64,000 nucleotides of DNA from Crocodylus rhombifer. Its lineage: Eukaryota > Chordata > Crocodylia > Crocodylidae. Location: assembly GCA_038503035.1 (NCBI GenBank), contig JAVSML010000028.1, forward strand, positions 503,464 through 567,463, in the 5' to 3' direction. Shown in pieces: positions 1-10,764 of the stretch (the first letter of the stretch is position 1; each line of letters starts with the position of its first letter). Under the pieces are notes generated by a model. It had not been told where the DNA came from. It saw nothing but the letters and a program-made list of their open reading frames with translations, and did no database searches. Both the position numbers and the translations under genes were made by a program.

Positions 1-2076
1 GCCTTTCCTCATTTCAGGTTGAAAGCCCATTAGAAAATTGGTATTTAATCCCTTTCCGTGTGTTATACCTTTGCTGCACTTTGTTATGATATTACTGAAG
101 TAGAAGGTTCACATTTATGTTACCTATATGTTTTCTAAACCACCTACATTAAAGCAGTTATACTAACAAACATGCATGGTATCTAGATCTTTATGGTTTT
201 GTTATAATAAGGATCCAGGGAAAAAGCTCATTAGCTAAGATGCACGTAAGGATGATGAATTTTTTTCTCCCTGAAACCACCCATAACCCCATTGTGGGCT
301 ATTCAAGATAACTTTGGATAATATATGTACATTAAATCCACCTGTACATTAGACATTCCATTTTTAATGGAAACTATTTTTGACATGAGCAGAGGCTAAG
401 CTGTAACTCACATGTGTAGGGAAAAATGATCAATAAATGTGCCTATTAATATGGGATTTTTTTGTAAGGAACACTACAAAATTTTATTTACTTTTCCTCC
501 GTCTTGCCCCACTTCTTACTAGTATACATGAGGGAAGCTGATAGTGTGTTGGTAATACGTAACTTAAGTAATACTTAAAAGAATGGCATGTATATTGGCT
601 GGGGTATGTAATAAGGAAGATAGGTGAATTAACTAAATATAGTTGCTTTAAAATCAGTGGGTTGGTTTTTTTGTTTTGTTTTGGGTTTTTTTGTTCATGG
701 AGGGTAAAAAAAATCCAATTGTGGACTAGAAGACTGCAGTAGGAAAGTTCAGGTCTTACCCTTCTCATTTTTGAAAGACAGTTTTCTAGTTCAAAGTGGC
801 TTTGGTTTAGCTTCAGGGGAAATATCAAGGATTATAATTGGAAGACTTTTCTAGGTTTTCCTAGCTGGATTTCAGAAATACATTATGTACTTAACAAAAC
901 CACAAAAAGAGAGAAAGAGAACAGAAGCATCTTTGAAAGAAGGCTTTCATGCCAAGGTATGCTATGTAGTTTATAGTGTATGTTTTTTGCTAACAGGGTG
1001 GAATATAGAGCAGGGGGTTAAAAGATATAGCAAAAAAAAAAAAAAATACTGAGATTAAAAATAAACCAAAAAAAGAAAGCATGTAGAAAAGGACTCATGC
1101 CTGTTCCTAAAATTTTCTTTAAAAAAAAAGCTCTACCCTGCCTTCTGCCTGAAAATATTTGTCATTCTTCCAACATAATGGGATACTCCAGAGGAACGCT
1201 TTATAATGAACTTGATCAAGAGTGGTTGTGAAGCACAATGTGATGTAGACCCTCTGGAGTAATGACTTGAGTCATCTGCCTTTCAGCTTTGGGGCCTGAT
1301 CTCTCTTTTGCTGAAATTACTGGGGGTTGACTTTAGTATAAGTTAGATCTCTTGTTCATTTGTTTGTTTTAAGCAAGTAGTTTCTTCTCCTTTTCTTACT
1401 TCACTTGATGTGCATCTCATGCAGTGCATGTGTGATTCAAAATAACTTGTTCACATACATTTTAAGTATTACTCAGGAGAGATGCCTTAGAAAATTTATT
1501 TCCTCGTTAATTATATGTTGTGTATCTTCCCCATGCCTGCTCTTGTTTTGAGTACTGACAAAATTTTTCAAATGAATCTGTAAGTTTATTTAAAAAATAA
1601 TCATGTTATGGTTTTCTTTTCTGATTCTTCTACTTTTCAAAGTTCTTTACCAATTATGGGCACAGACAGAAGTGCAGCTCCCTACTGTAACTGAGAACAC
1701 TTTGCAGGAAGCGTTCTGAGTCACAAGGCTCCCCCAGAATGAGCAGAAGTTCACTATTGGTTCTAGGGGAGAGGGGAATCTAGCTGCTGGCTGGGAGCCT
1801 ACGCCCATTTTGCCCTAGCAATGGCCTCTGCTCCCTCCCAGCATGTCACTGTTTTCAGAAAGGGAGGTGGGAAAGGGAGCAGAGTGAGCTCATTCTAGGG
1901 CTTCCCCAGCTTGTGCTGGACAATGGAGTGGGTGGATTGGAGCCTTCCAACCTTGGAGGGCTCCAATATACCCACCCTACCCTCCATTGGGGGCTGAAAA
2001 ACCCCCAAACTGAACTCCCCCTACTTGCATTGGGTTGACCTGGTGCCTGCAAGGCACCATTCACTTGCATTGGGTT
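1..2076. other. AT-rich non-coding sequence with a small GC-rich foldback at its right end
   Basis: No gene is recognised here. The stretch is AT-rich up to about 1640, with homopolymer A runs near 1030 and 1120, and its open frames are short and low in complexity. From about 1805 to 2076 the composition becomes GC-rich. A purine/pyrimidine inverted pair (CTCTGCTCCCTCCC near 1817 against GGGAGCAGAG near 1876) and a direct repeat of ACTTGCATTGGGTTGA (near 2022 and 2062) sit just before the CR1 monomers. This may be a further decayed repeat or an extra part of the CR1 5' region; I cannot decide. Confidence 0.5.
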
Positions 2077-2286
2077 GAAGCCCGCTGCGCCCCCGCTCCC
2101 CCAAAGCCCCCCAGACACCCCCTCAGCAGCCACAGAGCCCCCTGCTGACCCCCAGCACAGCCGGAGGTAAGCGGGCTCGTGGTGGGAAGGGGTTAACTCC
2201 TCGCTCCCTGGAAGGAGGCGGCTGCCTGGTGCCGGGCCGGGTCAAGCCCCCGCCCAGGCCCCTACTTGGCCCAGCCCCCCAGGGAG
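2077..2286 (+). repeat. CR1 5' region monomer 1
   Basis: This is a GC-rich, C-run-rich block that recurs with only scattered differences at 2495-2703, an offset of about 418 bases. It contains a sequence matching a vertebrate 5' splice-site consensus (GGAG|GTAAGC near 2166). Duplicated 5' blocks in LINEs often act as promoter monomers (known for rodent L1). That role here is inference. Confidence 0.8.
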
Positions 2287-2494
2287 TGACAAGAGAAAGA
2301 GTGGGGTACTCACCAGTCCCCCTCCTGTAGGTCAGGGCCCCCCAAATCCTGGGCAGGGCCCCCCTGGCCTGAGAAACCAGTATTCCACGACAGCAGGCCC
2401 ACTGCGCATGCACGCAGTTTAAAAGGACCCGCCAAACGGGGGGGGGAAAAAAAAAAGCTCAGTTAGGCTCCAGAGCGGTGAGAGATGCGCGAGT
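2287..2494 (+). promoter_or_regulatory. Spacer between CR1 5' monomers with a TATA-like motif
   Basis: This 208-base spacer holds GCGCATGCACGCAGTTTAAAAGG near 2404-2426, in which TTTAAAAGG resembles a TATA element. A G/A-rich tract (a G run then an A run, 2440-2457) follows. It lies upstream of monomer 2 and ORF1, so it is a plausible part of the element's internal promoter. There is no direct evidence for transcription starts. Confidence 0.35.
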
Positions 2495-2703
2495 GAAGCC
2501 CGCTGTGCCCCCGCTCCCCGAAGCCCCCCAGACACCCCCTCAGCAGCCGCAGAGCCCCCTGCTGACCCCCAGCACAGCTGGAGGTAAGCGGGCTCGTGGT
2601 GGGAAGGGGTTAACTCCTCGCTCCCTGGGAGGAGGCCACTGCCTGGTGCCGGGCCAGGTCAAGCCCCCGCCCAGGCCCCTACTTGGCCCAGCCCCCCAGG
2701 GAG
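2495..2703 (+). repeat. CR1 5' region monomer 2
   Basis: This is the second copy of the GC-rich 5' block, differing from monomer 1 at a few positions (for example a T for C in the GTAAGC-flanking CAGCYGGAG). It again contains the donor-like GGAG|GTAAGC near 2581. It lies directly upstream of the ORF1 leader (2704-2838). The few differences show this is a genuine duplication and not the same read assembled twice. Confidence 0.8.
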
Positions 2704-2838
2704 CCGCGCGAACAGGCTGCGTAAACAGGCGCTTGAGTTAGCGCAGAGTTCGCGTGGGAGAGGGCGCGGGAGGGCACGAGACCCTGCCTGTGACCCCCCA
2801 GAGTAGTCGGCCCCAGCCGTAGCCAGTCTACCAGAGGC

Positions 2839-3936
2839 ATGACATGGATGGGCACGCGCCGCACCCCGAGGGTCCCCTCGGGCTCTGCAGCCCCCGCATC
2901 GGGCACCTCAGAGACGGCCGCCCAGACGGAGCCCATGGTTCCGGGCTCCACGCAGATGGAGTCCCTGGCTCTTGGCTGCGGGGGCTGCCTGTCCCTTTTT
3001 CAGGATCTGGGGCCTGGGAGCATGGCCACCTCCCCTTGCGGGGTCTGCTCCCTACTGGGGTCTCTGGCACGCCAGCTAGAGGAGCTCCAGGCCACAGTCC
3101 AGAGACTGCGTGCCATCAGGGACTGCGAGCAGGAGATAGACTCCTGCTGCCAGGCCTTTCTCCCCCAGGAGCTGCAGGGGAGAGCACCGTCTCCCTCCAC
3201 GACTAAGGAGGACTCTGGGACCTCCCGCTCTGCCCAGTCAGGGGCATGGACCAAGGTGGTCAAGGGCCCGAAGCCCCGCTGCACCAAGGCCCCTCCCTCG
3301 CCAGAGCTTAGCAACAGGTTCTCACCTCTTGCAGCCCCAGCAGAGCCTGCTCAGTTGCCGGCTCCCGCAGGCAACCCAGGCTCAACCGCAGCTACTGGCC
3401 CCGCTCTCCCCAAGTCAAAGCAAAAGGTGTTTGTTGTGGGAGACTCCATCCTGCGGGGCACTGAGGGGACAATCTGCCACCCCAACCCCTTAGCCCGGGA
3501 AGTCTGCTGCTTCCCGGGGGCCCGCATCCGAGACATTGCGGAGAGGATCCCGCAGCTCCTCCGGCCCACAGACCACTACCCCATGCTCCTTATTCATGTG
3601 GGCACCAATGACATGGCTCGGAGCACCCCCAGCCAGGTCATGAGGTGCTACAGGGAGTTGGGAGCGGGGCTTAGGGGTCTGGGAGCTCAGGTGGTGTTTT
3701 TGTCGATCCTCCCAGTCTCGGGCTATGGGCTGAGGAGGGAGAGGAGGATCCACTCAGTGAACCAAAGACTGCGGAGCTGGTGTCATCGGGAAGGCTTTGG
3801 CTTCCATGACCACAGCCCGCTCTTTGGCGAGAGAGGCAACGAGCTGCTGGGAAGAGATGGCCTCCACCTCTCTCCCCTGGGGAGGAGGCTCTTCTCAGCC
3901 AGGCTGGCTGACCTGCTCCACCGGGCTTTAAACTAA
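2839..3936 (+). CDS. CR1 ORF1 protein with GDSL/SGNH esterase domain
   Basis: This is an intact 365-codon frame. ORF1 proteins of CR1 elements accompany the element RNA, and many carry an esterase domain. Visible features in order: a low-complexity N-terminus; two CxxC pairs (C47-C50 and C67-C70) that could bind zinc; a Leu/Glu/Gln-rich stretch at about 73-101 that could form a coiled coil; a WTKVVKGPK motif at 137-145; and a SGNH/GDSL hydrolase domain at about 195-362. In that domain, block I is VGDSIL (Ser203 predicted nucleophile), block III is HVGTND (Gly255, Asn257) and block V is DGLHLSPLG (Asp340 and His343 predicted catalytic). All key residues are present, so the domain looks functional. 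The start is the first ATG of the frame; a nearby in-frame ATG (codon 4) is an alternative. ORF2 begins about 100 bases after the stop in a different frame. The CR1 assignment rests on this domain order and on the ORF2 that follows. Confidence 0.9.
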   Translation: MTWMGTRRTPRVPSGSAAPASGTSETAAQTEPMVPGSTQMESLALGCGGCLSLFQDLGPGSMATSPCGVCSLLGSLARQLEELQATVQRLRAIRDCEQEIDSCCQAFLPQELQGRAPSPSTTKEDSGTSRSAQSGAWTKVVKGPKPRCTKAPPSPELSNRFSPLAAPAEPAQLPAPAGNPGSTAATGPALPKSKQKVFVVGDSILRGTEGTICHPNPLAREVCCFPGARIRDIAERIPQLLRPTDHYPMLLIHVGTNDMARSTPSQVMRCYRELGAGLRGLGAQVVFLSILPVSGYGLRRERRIHSVNQRLRSWCHREGFGFHDHSPLFGERGNELLGRDGLHLSPLGRRLFSARLADLLHRALN

Positions 3937-4052
3937 GCCCACTGGGGGATGGGGGGACTACTGCCACTGCTGGCCCACTGAGCGACCCTTGCAAAGCCAG
4001 CAGACCAAGGCACTTAAGCGAGCCCACCCCTGCCCCAGCCCTGGCACAATCT

Positions 4053-7000
4053 GTGGGCAAGGCAAGAGCCCCTAAGGGCACATTTGCCTGCCTGTACACT
4101 AATGCCAGGAGCCTGGGTAACAAGCAGGAGGAGCTTGTCCTCCTGCTCAGTGCAAAGAATTATGATGTCATTGGGATAACGGAGACCTGGTGGGACTCCA
4201 CCCATGACTGGACCACGGGTATAGAGGGCTATACCCTGTACAGGAGGGATCGTGTTGACAAAAGGGGCGGGGGTGTAGCTCTCTGTGTGAAGGAAAGCTA
4301 CATGTCCCTGCAAGCTGATGTTGGTGACCGGCATGGACAGCTAGAGACCCTCTGGGTAAAAATTCGTGGGAAAAATGGCACAGGGGAGACAACAGTGGGA
4401 GTCTACTACAGACCTCCCACTCAAAGTCCTGAGCTTGACCGGACTGACTGAGGCCGCTTACTCCAGGACCTTGGTTGTCATGGGTGACTTCAATTACCCG
4501 GACATCTCATGGGAAGATCACTCAGCAAAATCCGAGCAGTCGCAAAGCTTTCTCTCATGCGTGGATGACCTCTACCTGACTCAAGAAGTCTATGGGTCAA
4601 TGAGAGGCAAAGCGCTGCTCGACCTGGTACTGGCTACGGGGGGATGACCTAATCGGCGACCTAGTGATCGATGGGAACCTGGGTGACAGCGACCACGAGC
4701 TGATCACCTTCACCATCCACCGTAAAGCTGGCAAGTCAGTCAGCAACACAGAAGTCCTTGACTTCAGAAAAGCCGACTTTGACAAGCTCAAGAGGCTTGT
4801 CAATCAGGCCCTCAGGGACCATGACCCCAGGGAGATGGGAGTTCAAGAAGAGTGGTTGCTTCTCAAGGAAGCGATCCTCAGTGCACAAGCTAAATCTATT
4901 CCAACACGGAGGAAAGGCAGCAAGAAGGCACAGCAGCCCTCCTGGCTCTCCAGGGACCTAGCAGACCTCCTGCGGCTAAAAAGGAAAGCCTACAAAGGAT
5001 GGAGGATGGGAGTCACCTCCAAGGAGAATTATTCTGCACTGGTCCGGTCCTGCAGGGACCAAACCAGGAAAGCCAAGGCTGCAACTGAACTCCAACTAGC
5101 TTCAAGCATCAAGGACAACAAAAAGTCCTTTTTCAGATATGTGGGGAGCCGGAGGAAAAGCAAGGGCAACACTGGACCCCTGCTAAACCAGATGGGGCAA
5201 CTGGCAACTGACGCCCAGGAAAAAGCCAACCTATTAAATAGGTACTTTGCGTCAGTCTTTCATCAGTCCCATGTGGCACCCAGCCGGGCAGATCCCCTAC
5301 CCTCCATAAATGCTGACCTCGTGAAAGAACACCTTGAGAAGCTGGATACCTTCAAGTCGGCCAGCCCTGACAATCTGCACCCCAGGGTACTCAAGAAGCT
5401 GGTAAGCGTCATAGCCCAGCCCCTGGCATGGATCTTTGAAAACTCCTGGCGCTCTGGTGTAGTGCCCGAAGACTGGAAGAAGGCCAATGTGGTGCCGATC
5501 TTCAAGAAAGGGAGGAGAGTGGATCCGGCTAACTACAGGCCCATTAGCCTGACTTCTATCCTGGGGAAGATCTTAGAAATGTTTATTAAGGAGGCCATCT
5601 TTGATGGACTGGCCCAGGCTAACATTCTAAGGGACAGCCAGCACGGGTTTGTTGCGGGTAGGTCTTGTTTGACCAATCTCATTTCGTTCTATGACCAGGT
5701 GACCTATCACCTGGACAGGGGAGAAGAGATTGATGTCATATATCTTGACTTCAAAAAAGCCTTTGATCTGGTATCCCACGATCACCTCTTGGCCAAACTG
5801 GCCAGTTGTGGCCTTGGCTCCACGATGATCCACTGGCTGGGAAACTGGCTCCGTGGTCGGACCCAGAGGGTTGTAATCGATGGCAGTCACTCGTTGTGGT
5901 GCCCTGTGACCAGTGGGGTCCCTCAAGGCTCTGTCCTGGGACCCATCCTGTTCAACATCTTCATTAATGATGTGGACGTTGGAGTCAGGAGTGGACTGGC
6001 CAAGTTCGCCGATGACACCAAACTTTGGGGCAAAGCATCCATGCCAGAAGATAGGCGGGTGATCCAGGCTGACTTGGACAAGCTCAGCAAATGGGCGGAC
6101 GAGAACTTGATGGTGTTTAACACCAAAAAATGCAAGGTTCTCCACCTTGGGAGGAAAAACCTGCAGCATCCTTATAGGCTCGGCAGTGCTACGTTGGATA
6201 GCACTACAGAAGAAAGAGACTTGGGGGTCATCATTGACCACAAGATGGACATGAGCCTCCAATGCGATGCTGCGGCTAGTAAAGCGACCAAAACGCTGGC
6301 TTGCATCCATAGTTGCTTCTCGAGCAAATCCCGGGACATCATTCTCCCCTTGTACTCGGCCTTGGTGAGGCCGTAGCTGGAGTACTGCGTCCAGTTTTGG
6401 GCTCCACAATTCAAAAAGGATGTGGAGAAGCTTGAGAGAGTCCAGAGGAGAGCCACGTGCATGATCAGAGGTCAGGAAAACAGATCTTACGATGATAGGC
6501 TGAGAGCCATGGGACTCTTTAGCCTGGAAAAGCGTAGGCTCAGGGGTGATCTGATGACCACCTATAAGTTTATCAGGGGTGACCACCAGGATCTGGGGGA
6601 ACGTTTGTTCACCAGAGCGCCCCAAGGGGTGACGAGGTCGAACGGTCACAAACTCCTGCAAGACCGTTTCAGGCTGGACATAAGGAAGAATTTCTTTACT
6701 GTCCGAGCCCCCATNNNNNNNNNNNNNNNNNNNNNNNNNNNNNNNNNNNNNNNNNNNNNNNNNNNNNNNNNNNNNNNNNNNNNNNNNNNNNNNNNNNNNN
6801 NNNNNNNNNNNNNNTGGGACTCTTTAGCCTGGAAAAGCGTAGGCTCAGGGGTGATCTGATGACCACCTATAAGTTTATCAGGGGTGACCACCAGGATCTG
6901 GGGGAACGTTTGTTCACCAGAGCGCCCCAAGGGGTGACGAGGTCGAACGGTCACAAACTCCTGCAAGACCGTTTCAGGCTGGACATAAGGAAGAATTTCT

Positions 7001-7113
7001 TTACTGTCCGAGCCCCCAAGGTCTGGAACAGTCTGCCAGCAGAGGTGGTTCAAGCACCTACATTGAACACCTTCAAGAGTAAATTGGATGCTTATCTTGC
7101 TGGGATCCTATGA
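4053..7113 (+). pseudogene. CR1 ORF2: endonuclease-reverse transcriptase, lightly damaged
   Basis: ORF2 of CR1 nicks the target DNA and reverse-transcribes the element RNA. The endonuclease begins with LYTNARSLGNKQEEL and IGITETWWDS (about 4090-4200), then GDFNYPDISWE (about 4480) and SDHEL (about 4688). The reverse transcriptase shows NYRPISLTSILGKILE, YLDFKKAFDLVSHDHLL, TSGVPQGSVLGP and the catalytic FADDTKLWG (about 6005-6030). The C-terminal CR1 region ends in LDAYLAGIL before the TGA at 7111. There are three lesions: a frameshift near 4436-4452, a second at a six-G run near 4637-4642, and a TAG at 6374-6376 where the minus-strand copy at 10.8-11.9 kb has CAG. The 100-N gap lies inside. 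The first 305-base-offset repeat flanking the gap, if removed, returns the frame to that of the main RT segment. No ATG is obvious at the start; 4053 is GTG, and the frame is open further upstream. Confidence 0.92.
6510..7018. other. 100-N gap flanked by an identical 204-base direct repeat
   Basis: Positions 6715-6814 are N. The 204 bases at 6510-6713 match 6815-7018 base for base by direct reading, an offset of 305. A round 100-N run with identical flanks is the usual sign of two contig ends that overlap but were scaffolded without merging. Treat the second copy as likely duplicate sequence and not biology. Confidence 0.85.
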
Positions 7114-7207
7114 CCCCAGCTGACTTCCTGCCCTTTGGGCAGGGGGCTGGACTTGATGATCTCCCGAGGTCCCTTCCAGCCCTAATATCTATGAAATCTA
7201 TGAAATC

Positions 7208-8586
7208 CTTTCCCCCTTCTCATTCTGAAAGTAATGACAGGCTGGGTGGCTGCACAGACATGCTACAGAAGACACTCTGTTTTAAAACAACTTCATGCAG
7301 CCCCCCATGTAATGAGGATTCAGATTTTCTCCCAATCAGCCATTTTTAAGCAGTCTGCAGCCATGCACTTGTGTCTGGTCACAGCTATAGACAACCTTCT
7401 GTGGCCATATCAGGCAAAAATTGCCACATCTGGCTGTGCCTGATATTATTGCCATTTTAAAATTTGACTGCTTTGCATTCCAAATTTAAGATAAGATCAT
7501 CAACAATAGCTTTTTATACATGTGTGGTCAAGTCCCTTTGTCTATGGCTCGACCAGTGCCATGCACCCTGTTAAGGAGTACTCTGTCTTTTTGGGATACT
7601 TGTCCATCATGACTTAATGGTATAAACCGAAGAATTCTCTCTCAGAGAAGGAAAACCAGCTCTTCTGTCAAAGCTCTTTAATAGTCCAAATAATTAGTTA
7701 TGGCCTGTGGTAGAGCATAACAGGCCTATAATGGGGGGCTCCTCCAACCCCAGTACCCCAACCACAGTCCTCCAGGCTAAGTATGGGCTCCTGCATCCTC
7801 TGCAGTACATTAGAAACCAAAATAAAGAAATATGGGCAGGGGTTTCCTTCACCCCTTGCCTCTGCTACTGCCCAATGTAGGGTTTCCCTTCTTACCACTT
7901 CCTGCATTTTTTTGGGCTCTCCATCATATAGTCCCAGCCTATCAGCATTGGCCCCTGGTCTCCAGCTGCAGCATGTCTGTCCTGTATTAATGTGAAGCAC
8001 CTGGGATGAACTGAAATAAAGTGAATCCTTCCCGGAGGGTATAAACTTCCTGAGCTGGCCTAGCCCAGCATTAGTGTTTCGAATTAGGGTTTTCCCCTCC
8101 CAGGGACTCTGTTTCCCAGGGGGAACTTTAAAGGGGCCAGGCCAAAGCTGCACTCTCCAGAGTGTCCCTGCAACCCATGCGTTCCATTCTGTGACAGCTT
8201 GGTAGAGCTCTGAAGGTAAGGATTTGTTCCCTTTGTGCCTCCAGACCAGCCCTGGGGCTTCCTGGGGTTGCTGCATTGGGACAGGCTCTCCAGCTGCCCT
8301 GTTTCAGCCACTCCTGTGGCTTTTCCTGTCACTGGTGAGGCAGCTTGCTTTACAGATGTTGAGGGGAAGGGAGTGAGTGGAGAGTTTCTTCCTTTAACTC
8401 CCCCTGCTCCTCTACAACATGCTGCAGGGGTCATCAATAAATATTACTTTTGGATAGGTATTCATTGTTTGGAATCAAGCTCTTCAATACAAATGATTAT
8501 ATAGCCTTTGTAATTGTGAAAACAACCTTAAAAATATTAACTGAATGTAAGCTGTGTTCTTGAAGCTTTGCAAAGCCAGAAATGAT
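7208..8586. other. Unassigned sequence, partly promoter-like
   Basis: No gene is recognised. A 192-codon minus-strand frame (7698-8276) has no recognisable domain and a low-complexity, Trp/Gly/Pro-rich composition. On the + strand there is an AATAAA (near 8014), a TATA-like GGTATAAAC (near 8039), and a donor-like GAAG|GTAAGG (near 8213). This arrangement would fit a decayed LTR, but I found no second LTR or terminal TG/CA pair to support it. Confidence 0.35.
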
Positions 8587-8924
8587 GGGTGCCTACATAT
8601 GTGCAGAGAGGTTGTTTTGGCATGTTGTAATTACAGTGTGTTGGAGCAGACTCAATTAATCAAGTCTGCTGGAGTGTGGTAATTACTGTGCTCCAACAGA
8701 CCCTAGTGCCATGTATGTCAGCGTCCCCATGCTGAAAAATGGTGGCAGGGGTCACTTTAACTAAAACTCATTCAAGCTTTAGTTAAAGCACTCCCACCAC
8801 CATTTTTCAGCATGGGGAAACTGATACATGTGACACTCTGGGTGCTTTAATTAGAGCAGCTCTGGGAACAACTCTAATTAAAGCACCTCCTCCCCAGCCT
8901 ACTGGAGCATGTCTATAAATGCCC
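8587..8924. mobile_element. Foldback MITE, family A, copy 1
   Basis: This is a non-coding element of about 338 bases made of nested hairpins. One pairs CAGACTCAATTAATCAAGTCTG (8647 onward). One pairs CATGCTGAAAAATGGTGG with CCACCATTTTTCAGCATG (8728 and 8797). One pairs GGTGCTTTAATTAGAGCAGC with the following CTCTAATTAAAGCACC. The ends are GGGTGCCTACATATG and CATGTCTATAAATGCCC. Related copies with the same order of hairpins lie at 42193-42522 (opposite orientation) and 59093-59405. It has no coding capacity, so it would need a transposase supplied elsewhere. A target duplication was not clear. Confidence 0.75.
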
Positions 8925-9004
8925 AATAGCTCTAAGAGTATGGCTTGGAAACTCTTGTTATTGAGTTTGACTGCAAAACCTAATAGCAACTTGTATTATA
9001 CTGG

Positions 9005-9251
9005 GCACATCTACATGTGCAATTAATATACATGAATAAACTCCAGACCGTATTTGTTCCTGGGCTGCATCTTCCAATGTGTCCAGAACCACAGCATGTT
9101 GAACAAGGTTGGAGCAGCCTCAGCTGGCAGGAGGCTCAGGGGGACAGCTTGCCAGCCCAGGGCTGCTCCTTCCAAATTAATGTGCTGCAGAGGGGCTGGC
9201 TGGGGCACAACAGTGCTTCAGCATAGGGCTAGCCAGGGTGTAGATGTTTGG
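9005..9251. mobile_element. Short DNA-transposon-like repeat, family B, copy 1
   Basis: It begins GGGCACATCTACATGTGCAATTAAT and ends in GGGTGTAGATGTTTGG. It contains AATAAACTCCAGA and CAGCCTCAGCTGGCAGG blocks that recur in the copy at 14643-14835. The ends suggest an imperfect terminal inverted repeat around ACATCTACA. It is non-coding. Confidence 0.55.
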
Positions 9252-10002
9252 TAGGTTGAATCCTAATCTAACTTAATTTAGCTCCTCAAGTGAACTAATT
9301 TAGATTGGGCCAGACATTTCTTTCCTGATTTAACCTCCCTAGGTAAGTCCATGTAAGTGTCACAGCTACATGTACCTGTGTGCGTTTTGAGGTTATAACA
9401 GAGCATCCTTTAGTCCCCATTACAAGGAAGAAGGGAAAAATACATTACAGGGGACACAACAGGTTGGCATGGCCTACCCTTATAGGAATATAAAGAAATG
9501 ACCTCAGCAGTAATGAACAGCAGCAAAAAATAGAACTCCTTCAAGAGAAGGTTGGACCAAGGAAGCCAACACATAGAGGGTGCACTGCCCCCATCCGGCT
9601 CATCTGCCCATGGCAGCATATCATCTTGGCAGGATGTGGATGAGTTGGCACCATGTTGGCCAGCAGTAAACTTCTAACTGGCTTGGAGCCTTAGGGCAAT
9701 GAGCCAAAATGTCATTGGAGACAGGGGCAGGGGGCAATGGCAGCCCTGGGGACCAGAAATGGCCTCAGCCATTCTCACCCCATTGGAGCATGGAACACTC
9801 TCTCTGCTGAGGGGAAAACTAACGAGGTCATGTGCTCCATAAGGGTTAGTCAGCTGGCCACATCCTGTGGGGCAGTGGAGAAGCCAGTAGCATCTCTCCA
9901 GGAGGAAATTTGTGAGGCTGCGGTGAGTATGGCACCTGCTGGGAGCACCAAAGAAACACAATCAGATGGGTCACAAATTGGCTGGAGGGCCACACCCAGA
10001 CA

Positions 10003-10764
10003 GTGGAGGTGGATGGGTCATTTTTGACCTGGAGGGGTATGGGCAGTGGGGTCCCCCAGGGCTTGGTCCTTGGGCCCGCACTGTTCAACATTTTCATCAG
10101 TGACTTGGACAAAGGAGTGAAAAGCACCTTGTTCAAATTTGTGGATGACACTAAGATGTGGGGAGAAGTGGGCATGCTAGAAGGGAGGGACAGGCTACCA
10201 CTGGATCTGGACAGGTTACAGGGGTGGGTGGATGAGAATAGGATGGGTTTCAATACTGACAAGTGCAAGGTACTGCACCTAGGGAGGAAGAACCAGCAGC
10301 ATACCTACAGGCTGGGGAACTCCCCTCTTACCAGCACAGAGGCAGAAAAGGATCTTTGAGTCACTATTGATTCCAAGATGAACATGGGCCGTCAAGGTAA
10401 GGACATGGTCAGTAAGGCTAACTGCACCTTGTCATGCATCTACAGATGCATCACAAGCGGGTCCAAGGAGGTGATTCCCCCACTCCCCCCGAATCTATGC
10501 AGGCCGCAGTTGGAATACTGCATCCAGTTTTGGGGGATGCACTTCAGGGGGGATGTGGACAGCATTGAGAGGATCCAAAGGAGGGCCTCTCGCATGATCA
10601 GGGGGCAGCAAGGCAGGCCCTATGAGGAGAGACTACAGGATCAGAACCTGTTCAGCCTCCACAAAAGAAGGCTGAGGGGGGATCTGGTGGCCATCTATAA
10701 ACTTACCAAGGGGAACCAGCAGGGAACAGGAGAGACCCTGTTCCCCCAAGCACTACCAGGAATA
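10003..10764 (+). pseudogene. CR1 ORF2 fragment (RT core to C-terminus) of the older copy
   Basis: This is reverse transcriptase from just before the catalytic region into the C-terminal domain. VPQGLVLGPALFNIFISDLD and FVDDTKMWGE (FADD changed to FVDD) are followed by NTDKCKVLHLGRKNQQHTYR. An in-frame TGA at 10357-10359 replaces the glycine of the usual DLGV motif. The frame then continues (10360-10791) through LEYCIQFWG, RRASRMIRGQQ and RRLRGDLVAIYKL until the nested insertion. It cannot make an active protein. The annotated start is only the first in-frame ATG; homology begins upstream in the same frame near 9957. Confidence 0.88.

Larger units (their letters stand above)
2077..7207 (+). 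mobile_element. Nearly full-length CR1 LINE retrotransposon (young copy)
   Basis: This is a non-LTR retrotransposon of the CR1 clade with the expected layout: a GC-rich 5' region made of two similar monomers, ORF1 with a GDSL/SGNH esterase domain, ORF2 with apurinic-like endonuclease and reverse transcriptase, a short 3' UTR, and a terminal short repeat (ATCTATGAAATCTATGAAATC at about 7186-7207). CR1 elements move by target-primed reverse transcription of their RNA. ORF1 is open throughout and ORF2 has only three visible lesions, so this is a recent insertion. A 100-N gap interrupts ORF2 and is probably an assembly artefact, because the sequence on both sides is the same. The 5' boundary is uncertain; the first monomer begins near 2077. 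Most CR1 copies in reptile and bird genomes are heavily 5'-truncated, so this length is notable. Confidence 0.93.

Noticed and set aside
5627..6661. 344-codon minus-strand frame
   Set aside because: It is the antisense shadow of CR1 ORF2.
7698..8276. 192-codon minus-strand open frame
   Set aside because: Lies in a region that may be a decayed repeat; no domain recognised.
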